A stretch of 64,000 nt of DNA from Paenibacillus sp. HB172176. Its GTDB lineage: Bacteria > Bacillota > Bacilli > Paenibacillales > Paenibacillaceae. Below the pieces are notes generated by a model. The model searched no databases and was not told the origin of the DNA. It saw only the letters and a list, made by a program, of their open reading frames with translations. Location of the stretch: assembly GCF_011947265.1 (NCBI RefSeq), contig NZ_JAATHD010000019.1, positions 62,001-126,000 of the forward strand, given 5' to 3'. How positions within the stretch are numbered: the stretch's first letter is position 1; the number at the start of each line of letters is the position of its first letter. A program made the translations under genes and the position numbers. Positions 1 to 5,973 of this stretch are shown here, in pieces.

Positions 1-356
1 GCAGGAAGATAGTAAACCGCCTTGAACGTGGTCTGGGCCCATTTCTGCAGGGGCATAATCAGAATCGAGATAGCAAAAGCGATAATTAATGCTACAGGTA
101 CAGTTAATACGGTGTAGACAATCGTGTTCTTGACCGATCTCCAGAATAAGTCGCTGGAGAAGATGTCCGCATAATTGTCCAGTCCAATATAGGTGGAGCC
201 TAGTGGTTTGTATTCTTGAAAGCTGATCAGAAATGCGCTTATGACGGGGTATGCTGTGAATAAGGCGTACACAACGAGTGCGACTGCGATAAAGGCATAT
301 GCCCAAGCGCTGTCTCCTCGATTTAAGCGATTTTTGATTTTCGTTGCTCGAGCCAT
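1..356 (-). CDS. Sugar ABC transporter permease, N-terminal part
   Basis: This is the first 118 or so codons of a MalF/UgpA-type inner-membrane permease; the rest lies beyond the window start. The readable protein begins MARATKIKNRLNRGD, has a first membrane helix (about residues 18-40, AYAFIAVALVVYALF), then the periplasmic-type segment SFQEYKPLG and YIGLDNYADIF that is common in CUT1 permeases, and a second helix rich in Val/Ile. The ATG at 354-356 has a good ribosome site (AAAGGAG) upstream. It follows the binding-protein gene on the same strand and is inferred to carry the sugar that protein captures, probably MurNAc or a muropeptide sugar given murQ next door. The exact substrate is inference. 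Confidence 0.88.
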   Translation of the reverse strand, partial: MARATKIKNRLNRGDSAWAYAFIAVALVVYALFTAYPVISAFLISFQEYKPLGSTYIGLDNYADIFSSDLFWRSVKNTIVYTVLTVPVALIIAFAISILIMPLQKWAQTTFKAVYYLP

Positions 357-432
357 TACGCAAGACTCCTTTCCGCTGTCGCTTCATGAAATGTACACGG
401 GTAGAAATGAATTCGGTATTGCCGATGTAATG

Positions 433-468
433 TCGGATAGCCGCCCGGTTGAAGGGACGGCTATCCGA
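433..468 (-). promoter_or_regulatory. Stem-loop between binding protein and permease genes
   Basis: An 11-bp perfect inverted repeat (TCGGATAGCCG and its complement) with a 14-nt loop lies in the gap between the binding-protein stop and the permease start. On the minus strand no T-run follows it, so it is more likely an mRNA-stabilising or partial-attenuation hairpin, which often keeps binding-protein mRNA above permease mRNA, than a full terminator. Confidence 0.6.
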
Positions 469-517
469 TTGTAGCAGATACTCTTAGTTGCTTCTAGTGA
501 GATTTCATCTTTGTAAT

Positions 518-1975
518 TTAGTCTTGAACGACGCCGTCTTCGCCGAACATGTCGACAGCGGCTTTCTTCACGGCATCGTACATGTCTTCAGGAGAAATCT
601 CATCGGCAAGCAAAGCTTGAAGCTTAGGAACGATAACTTCGGTCTCAAGCTTGATCGCGTCAGCGCCTTTGTCTACAGGAATGTCAGGGCGAGCTGGAGC
701 CGCATGCTCAAGCATCTTCGCAACAGCAGCGATGTTGTAATCCGCTTGCGTAATTTCCATATCCTTGGCCGCTTCGCGAGCTGTATTCGTAATGTTCGCT
801 ACATACAAGTCGGCTGCCGTCTGAGCAGCTACTTGACCGCTGGCCAGGAAGTAAGCCGCTTTTGCAACATTCGCTTTGTGCTCGTCTGTCGGATCCTTCT
901 TGCCGCGGAATGCGACATAACCGTCAACGACAGTGGAAGCTACCGGATCGGCTCCGGCGAAGGATGGAACAGGCAATACGATATAGTCGGCTTTGATGCT
1001 GTCCTTCACGGCGCTGCTGTCGTTCGCGTCGATCTTCGCGTTGTTCTTCTTGGCGGAATTCTCGAATACGGCAAGGCCTTTGCCCGTAATCATCGTTTGA
1101 CCGGTCAAGAACATGTTCCAGCGTTTGCCGGCATCGACGGAGCTAAGCTCTTTCGGCATGGAGCCGTCGTCGATCATTTGGCGAATATCTTGAAGCACAG
1201 TCAGGTAGTTCTTGCTTGTGTAAGCATATTTCAAATCGGTCGTGAATGGAGAAGGCATGCCTGCGCTCTTCACCAGAATGTTCAGATAGTCCTTGGACGC
1301 GACGCCGGCTGTCGCGAATACGAAACCGTAACGCTTCGTTGTGTCGCCTTCCTTCACGACGCCCTTCTTGATGGCTTCGCGGAACTCGTCGTACGTCCAG
1401 CCGTTCTGTTGAATGGTCTTCCAGTCGATGCCGGCTTCCTCCAGGAACTGCTTGTTACCGCCGAGAGCGTGAACCTCCATGTAAGCAGGCAAGCCGTACA
1501 GGCCGTCGCCGTTCTTCATGTATTCAAGCGGCGCCGCGTCATAATCGGCGATCATGTCGTCGGTAAGAATGCCGTTCAGATTAAGCAGCGTGCCGGTATC
1601 GGCATATTTGGAAATGCCGTCGGAGCCGATGAAGGCGATATCCGGAGGACTTCCCGCATTCACTTGAGTATCCAGCTTCTGGGTAATATCCTCCCAGCTT
1701 GCAGGCTCGATTTTCAAAGTCAGGTTCGGATACTGCTTGTTGAAGTCCGCTTCCATCTGATCGAAGTTGTCCTGATACGTTGGAGATACCGGAGGCAATA
1801 ATGCCGTGATGGTGTCTTTCGCATCGGAAGTTGCTCCGGAGCCGGCTGTGCTGGTCGGCGCGTTGGTGTTGCCGCCGTTGTTCTCATTGTTGTTGTTCGA
1901 ACCGCAAGCCGTCAAGGTACCCAGGGAAAGCGACAAAGCCAATACTGTTGCAGCAACTTTTCTTCTTCTCATCAT
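518..1975 (-). CDS. Extracellular sugar-binding lipoprotein (ABC, family 1)
   Basis: A 485-residue solute-binding protein exported as a lipoprotein. It starts with a basic n-region (MMRRRKV), a hydrophobic stretch and a lipobox LTAC, with the acylated Cys near residue 24, then an Asn/Gly/Thr-rich linker. The mature part has the usual family-1 features: a DQMEADFNKQYP segment after the first strand, PPDIAFIG, and a closing region with the SPEDMYDAVKKAA helix typical of CUT1 binding proteins. It sits between murQ and a CUT1 permease on the same strand, so its ligand is plausibly MurNAc or a disaccharide containing it. That ligand assignment comes only from the neighbours. Confidence 0.9.
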   Translation of the reverse strand: MMRRRKVAATVLALSLSLGTLTACGSNNNNENNGGNTNAPTSTAGSGATSDAKDTITALLPPVSPTYQDNFDQMEADFNKQYPNLTLKIEPASWEDITQKLDTQVNAGSPPDIAFIGSDGISKYADTGTLLNLNGILTDDMIADYDAAPLEYMKNGDGLYGLPAYMEVHALGGNKQFLEEAGIDWKTIQQNGWTYDEFREAIKKGVVKEGDTTKRYGFVFATAGVASKDYLNILVKSAGMPSPFTTDLKYAYTSKNYLTVLQDIRQMIDDGSMPKELSSVDAGKRWNMFLTGQTMITGKGLAVFENSAKKNNAKIDANDSSAVKDSIKADYIVLPVPSFAGADPVASTVVDGYVAFRGKKDPTDEHKANVAKAAYFLASGQVAAQTAADLYVANITNTAREAAKDMEITQADYNIAAVAKMLEHAAPARPDIPVDKGADAIKLETEVIVPKLQALLADEISPEDMYDAVKKAAVDMFGEDGVVQD

Positions 1976-2035
1976 TTCGTAAGATCCTCCCTTGATTTGT
2001 AAAATTTCTATATGCTTCCGTCTGCACTTGCGACC

Positions 2036-2950
2036 TTATGTCACTTGGTTGCAGACGCGTATAGCCTTCTTCAAGCTTCCGCCGCAATCGGTCAACACTT
2101 TGCTGGCTGCGTCGGCTTGCAAACCGGATTTGATCATCATGATCGCTAGCTTGCAATCCATCGATGCGTCTTGGAGAGCCTTCTCCGCGGCATTCTGATC
2201 GGCGCCTGTTGTTAATTTAACCATTCGCACAGCGCGATCATACAGCTTCTTGTTGCTTGCCTTCATATCAACCATAAGATTGTTGTACGTCTTGCCCAGC
2301 TTCACCATAACGCCTGTCGTCAGCATGTTCAGCACAAGCTTCTGCGCCGTGCCCGACTTCAGCCGTGTGGAGCCTGCGATAACCTCTGGTCCGACAACGG
2401 GAGCGATCTCGATTTGGCTGACCTTCGCCAGCTTCGTCTCCTTGTTGTTCGCCACGCAGATCGTAACGGCGCCAAGCTCTCCGGCTCTGCGCAAGCCTTC
2501 AATAACGTAGGCGGCGCTGCCGCTTGCCGAAATGCCGATTACCGCGTCCTTGTTCGTAACGCCGATTCGATCGATCAAAGCCCGGCCTTCGTCTCCGTCA
2601 TCCTCGCAGCCTTCGACAGCTACACGAAGCGCGATGTCTCCGCCGGCGATGTAACCCTGCACAAGCTCGGGATCCGTGCCGAAGGTCGGAGGACATTCCG
2701 ATGCGTCCAGCACGCCTAGTCTACCGGATGTTCCCGCGCCGATGTAGAACATTCTGCCGCCGCTTGAAAGCACGCCATGAAGCGCTTCCACCGCCTTGGC
2801 AATGTGAGGCAATTCGGCTGCTACAGCCGCCGGAACCGTGGCATCCTCCTGATTGATCAAAGCCAGCATTTGCTCGGTAGGCAATTCATCAATCATGCTG
2901 GTTACGGGATTAATCCCTTCTGTCGTCAAGCCTGCAAGATATTCGTTCAT
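2036..2950 (-). CDS. murQ: N-acetylmuramic acid 6-phosphate etherase MurQ
   Basis: MurQ cleaves the D-lactyl ether of MurNAc 6-phosphate to give GlcNAc 6-phosphate and lactate, in cytoplasmic cell-wall sugar salvage. The protein has the SIS fold signature GAGTSGRLGVLDASECPPTF at about residues 71-90, including the glutamate (E85) in the position of the family's catalytic acid, followed by the VIGISASGSAAYV segment (second SIS motif). The chosen ATG at 2950 gives 304 residues, the normal family length, and has AAGGGG upstream. The upstream in-frame ATG at 3010 would add 20 residues without a good ribosome site. The gene is followed by a binding protein and permease, and an RpiR regulator lies upstream, a usual MurNAc arrangement in Firmicutes. 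Confidence 0.95.
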   Translation of the reverse strand: MNEYLAGLTTEGINPVTSMIDELPTEQMLALINQEDATVPAAVAAELPHIAKAVEALHGVLSSGGRMFYIGAGTSGRLGVLDASECPPTFGTDPELVQGYIAGGDIALRVAVEGCEDDGDEGRALIDRIGVTNKDAVIGISASGSAAYVIEGLRRAGELGAVTICVANNKETKLAKVSQIEIAPVVGPEVIAGSTRLKSGTAQKLVLNMLTTGVMVKLGKTYNNLMVDMKASNKKLYDRAVRMVKLTTGADQNAAEKALQDASMDCKLAIMMIKSGLQADAASKVLTDCGGSLKKAIRVCNQVT

Positions 2951-3145
2951 TGTGATTCCCCTTACGTGATCATGACTTGAGCTTATTATTCGCTCGTATG
3001 ATCGTTTCATTCTTGTTGCTCTGTTTCATGCGAGTTTGTTTGGACTTGCAGCTTCTTGCATGCCGCTGCTTCCAAGAGTTAAGCTCCGGAAGCGGCGCAT
3101 GCTGATGAAAGTCGTGATGTCGTTGTTGCTGTATTTCTTGACTCT

Positions 3146-3198
3146 ATCTTAAAACTTTTATTTCATGATCGTCAATACATTTTGAAATAAATATTTAT
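3146..3198 (-). promoter_or_regulatory. Candidate murQ promoter with RpiR-like half-site
   Basis: Read on the minus strand there is TTGACG (3170-3175), an 18-nt spacer and TAAGAT (3146-3151). Just upstream of the -35 lies TGAAATA followed by a TATTTAT stretch (3183-3198), which resembles the TGAAATA half-site of the palindrome upstream of the RpiR gene. The promoter is read from the sequence; binding by the RpiR protein is inference. Confidence 0.5.
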
Positions 3199-3402
3199 AA
3201 TGGCACAAAAGGTTGGCATTTTATATCACAAATTGTGTAGGTTGCACAAAGCTTGTCGGATGTAAGCGGATCCAGGCGGGGCGCGGTTTTTTAGTTGAAA
3301 GCGGAATCAGAAGCGAGCCGAATACAATGAAGAAATTGGCAAAAAATCAAGGCGAAGAAACAAGAAGTGGTGTTAGAAAGGTGCTCGAAGCGAGAGAGAT
3401 GA

Positions 3403-3600
3403 GCTGCAGCGCAGATTTTCAGCATTGAAGGGAAGAAGGAGACTGAGAGACGTATTGTAGCGCAGATTTTCAGCATTAAGGGAAGAAGAAGACTGAGAGA
3501 CGTGTTGTAGCACAGATTTTTAGCGTAGGAGAGACGAAGGAGATCAAGAGTTGGGCTGCAGCGCAGTTTTTCAGCGTTAGAGGGACTGAGGAGCGCAGGG
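3403..3600. repeat. Imperfect tandem repeat, about 51-bp unit, four copies
   Basis: The core AGCGCAGATTTTCAGC recurs at 3408, 3459, 3509 and 3560 with a period of 50-51 bases. The first two copies also share the downstream GGGAAGAAG and ACTGAGAGACGT blocks, and copies three and four are more diverged. The array fills the gap between the RpiR gene and murQ. No conserved open frame runs through it. Confidence 0.8.
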
Positions 3601-3601
3601 A

Positions 3602-3642
3602 ATAAGCGGCAGCGCTGGTATCCAACGCTGCACACCGCTTGT
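3602..3642 (-). terminator. Stem-loop downstream of RpiR gene
   Basis: On the minus strand AAGCGG, a short bulge and GCAGCG pair with CGCTGCCGCTT across a ten-base loop, immediately after the regulator stop codon. The T-run is weak, so termination may be partial. Confidence 0.45.
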
Positions 3643-3644
3643 TG

Positions 3645-4508
3645 TTACTTCTTCCGCTTGTTCGCGATAATGTCGTGACTTTTCGTCAAATACTTTTTCA
3701 CCTTATGATAATTGTGGCTGGCCACGCCGGCGAACAGCATGTCGATAATCGTCAGCATCGCGATCCGCGAGCCCATCGCTCCGCTGCGGAAGGAGATCTC
3801 GGGCGTCGAGACGGACAAGAGGGAGTCGGCCTGCATTGACAGCTCGCTCTTGCTGTATTTGGTAATTGCGATAATATGCGCGCCGTTCTTCTTGGCAATA
3901 TCCAGCGCATCCAGGATTTCAAGCGTATTGCCCGAATTGGAGATGAAGACGGCCACATCCTCCTTGGTCAGCAAGGTGGCTGCAGTGAGTTGGCTATGTC
4001 CGTCTACGAAAGCGTGGCACATCATATTAATGCGGGTGAACTTCTGTTCGGCATCTTGAGCGACCAGCCCTGAAGCGCCAATACCGAAGAACATCATTCG
4101 TCTGCAGGCTAGCAGAGCCTGAACAGCGCCTTCAACGGCATCGCGATCGATAACGCTCAGCGTATCTTCTATTGAACGGATATTGTTGCGGCTAATATTG
4201 GCGATAATGGTTTGCAGACCGTCGCCCGGTTGAATATCCGTATACTGCTCGTCCGTCTCTTCATCCATGGAACCAAGAGACGCCGAGATGCTCACAATAA
4301 AGCTCCGGTACCCGCTGTAGCCCATCGTTTTGCAGAAACGCAGCACGGAAGCGTCGCTGGTCTTGCTCGCTTGCGCAAGATTCTTGATCGACAGATGGGG
4401 GATGTCTTCCTTATGGTTCAGAATATATTCGGCAACCAGACGTTCGACAGGCGTCAGACTGTCCTTCCTCTCGCGAATTTTAATGAGTACATTATCATTG
4501 ATCGCCAA
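3645..4508 (-). CDS. RpiR-family regulator with SIS domain (MurR-like)
   Basis: A transcription factor with an N-terminal RpiR helix-turn-helix (about residues 1-75, including LTPVERLVAEYIL and the recognition-helix region KTSDASVLRFCKTMGYSGY) and a C-terminal SIS sugar-phosphate-binding domain (FFGIGASGLVAQDAEQKF and VAVFISNSGNTLEILDAL). In MurNAc loci such proteins sense MurNAc 6-phosphate; the murQ neighbour supports that here. The TTG at 4508, with GGTGAG upstream, gives 287 residues, the usual family length. An in-frame ATG at 4601 would add 31 residues that match no family feature and lacks a ribosome site. The gene is separated from murQ by about 700 bases, so the two probably have separate promoters. 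Confidence 0.85.
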   Translation of the reverse strand: MAINDNVLIKIRERKDSLTPVERLVAEYILNHKEDIPHLSIKNLAQASKTSDASVLRFCKTMGYSGYRSFIVSISASLGSMDEETDEQYTDIQPGDGLQTIIANISRNNIRSIEDTLSVIDRDAVEGAVQALLACRRMMFFGIGASGLVAQDAEQKFTRINMMCHAFVDGHSQLTAATLLTKEDVAVFISNSGNTLEILDALDIAKKNGAHIIAITKYSKSELSMQADSLLSVSTPEISFRSGAMGSRIAMLTIIDMLFAGVASHNYHKVKKYLTKSHDIIANKRKK

Positions 4509-4642
4509 TGCTTGCTCACCGTCCGTTCTATTATAATCATGATGACCGTTCACGAGTGTGATGTGGTATGATAAGTAGAAGCCTTGCTCGAATTTTATCA
4601 TAGTATGACACGTTGTCCGTTACTTTTATCGATCATCTTTGT

Positions 4643-4657
4643 TGAAATATTATTTCA
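4643..4657. promoter_or_regulatory. Palindromic operator candidate for the RpiR regulator
   Basis: A perfect 7-1-7 palindrome, TGAAATA-T-TATTTCA, lies upstream of the RpiR gene. RpiR regulators commonly bind TGAAA-spacer-TTTCA sites (family knowledge), so autoregulation is a reasonable inference. Confidence 0.6.
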
Positions 4658-4854
4658 GAATATTTATAACATCTTGGAGCAAAAATTGCAACGAGAAACC
4701 CTCTAAGCTGAAAATTCTATTGGGATCATAAAGACAAGCCGCGACTGGCATACCGTATGTACGAGCGTCATATGTTGAAGAAAAAGTATGAAACGCGCTT
4801 TGCAAGTGCAAGATGGGAATAGAAGATTCGCAACCTATTAGGAGAGTGATTGAA

Positions 4855-5598
4855 TTGATCGGAAGAAGCGGCAATCCAACCTTGAAGGACAGCACGTTCA
4901 AGCGCGCGGGGCAGCAAGCCTTGGGCGATACGATGACGATAGAAGGCACGGTGAACAAATCCTTCATTACATTAGCCATCCTGCTGGGAGGAGCGTTCGC
5001 GGCTTGGTCCATGTATGAGGACGGACGAGCGGGCATTATGGGCTATGCGGTAGGCGCGGCGATTGCGGGCTTCGTGCTTGCGCTTATTATCAGCTTCAAA
5101 TCGACAACGGCACCGTTTCTCGTGCCGATCTACGCCGCAGTGGAAGGCTTCTTCCTCGGAGCATTATCGGCGAATTATGAATCGCTGTACGATGGTATTA
5201 CTCTGCAAGCGGCGCTGCTCACAATGTCGGTGTTTCTGGCTCTACTGTTTGCTTACAAGACGAGGATCATTCAGGCGACCAAAAATTTTCGGATGGGCGT
5301 TTTTGCGGCGACAGCCGGAATTATGCTTATGTACTTGCTCAGCATGGTGCTCGGATTTTTCGGTATAACCGTTCCCTATCTGCATGACAATAGTTTGCTT
5401 GGGATCGGAATTTCCGTTGTCATCGTCATTGTGGCTGCGCTTAATCTGGTGCTTGACTTCGACTTTATCGAACGAGGCGCAGAGCAAGGAGCGCCGAAGC
5501 ACATGGAGTGGTACGGGGCATTCGGTCTCCTGGTCACTCTCGTATGGCTGTACATCGAGATGCTTCGGCTTTTGTCCAAGATCATGAGTAGGGACTAA
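4855..5598 (+). CDS. Bax inhibitor-1/YccA-like membrane protein
   Basis: A 247-residue integral membrane protein with about seven hydrophobic helices, a short hydrophilic N-terminus (IGRSGNPTLKDSTF) and an acidic/aromatic C-terminal helix. The N-terminal GNPTLKDSTF pattern is typical of the bacterial Bax-inhibitor-1-like family (the BaxI_1 group). Relatives act as pH-sensitive calcium leak channels or are uncharacterised, so a transport role is only suggested. The TTG at 4855 sits eight bases behind GGAGAG. An upstream ATG at 4813 and a GTG at 4846 are less well placed. It is a single gene with its own terminator and is divergent from the RpiR gene. Confidence 0.85.
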   Translation: MIGRSGNPTLKDSTFKRAGQQALGDTMTIEGTVNKSFITLAILLGGAFAAWSMYEDGRAGIMGYAVGAAIAGFVLALIISFKSTTAPFLVPIYAAVEGFFLGALSANYESLYDGITLQAALLTMSVFLALLFAYKTRIIQATKNFRMGVFAATAGIMLMYLLSMVLGFFGITVPYLHDNSLLGIGISVVIVIVAALNLVLDFDFIERGAEQGAPKHMEWYGAFGLLVTLVWLYIEMLRLLSKIMSRD

Positions 5599-5652
5599 CG
5601 GAAGAGACGAACAGAAGAGTTTGAAATTCCGGTCAGAAACGGTTCATATGAA

Positions 5653-5706
5653 GTCGTCTCCCAAGCTCACGTTAAAGTGAGCGGGGAGGCGGCTTTTTTT
5701 GTTGTT
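5653..5706 (+). terminator. Rho-independent terminator
   Basis: A long GC-rich stem (GTCGTCTCCCAAGCTCAC pairing, with G-U pairs, to GTGAGCGGGGAGGCGGC) with a short AT loop is followed by seven Ts. Confidence 0.9.
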
Positions 5707-5880
5707 TTGGAAGGAAGGTAGGGCTCTCTCCTCTTATTTGCCTAGGTAATTTTTAATGAAGGGGTAGAACTTTTTACAGTTCAGCAATGAAAATAATCCT
5801 CATTTCCAGATCGGATTGTCTAACCTTGCTTCGGTTAATCGTATGCTATATTGAAGGGGCTTAAGCAATTTGGATAATTA

Positions 5881-5894
5881 TGAAAGCGGTTACC
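5881..5894 (+). promoter_or_regulatory. CcpA (cre)-like site before the GH87 gene
   Basis: TGAAAGCGGTTACC matches the cre consensus TGAAANCGNTNNCA at all but the last fixed position. It lies about 80 bases before the glucanase start, a sensible place for catabolite repression of a secreted polysaccharidase. No convincing -35/-10 pair was identified here. Confidence 0.45.
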
Positions 5895-5973
5895 TAACTG
5901 TGTCGCGCGCATGGAAGGGGAATGAAGGCTGTTGATTTGAAAGTTGAACCTATTCAATAGAGGAGGCACTTTC

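Noticed and set aside
488-1801. Plus-strand open frame of 437 codons opposite the binding lipoprotein
   Set aside because: It is antisense to a clear lipoprotein gene and has no recognisable features or ribosome site.
3403-3600. Tandem repeats considered as a CRISPR array
   Set aside because: There are no constant repeats separated by unique spacers; the whole 51-base unit is repeated and diverging, and no cas gene is nearby.
4509-4601. Upstream ATG start for the RpiR regulator
   Set aside because: The extra 31 residues match nothing in the family, no ribosome site precedes the ATG, and the sequence there looks like promoter DNA (TATGAT).
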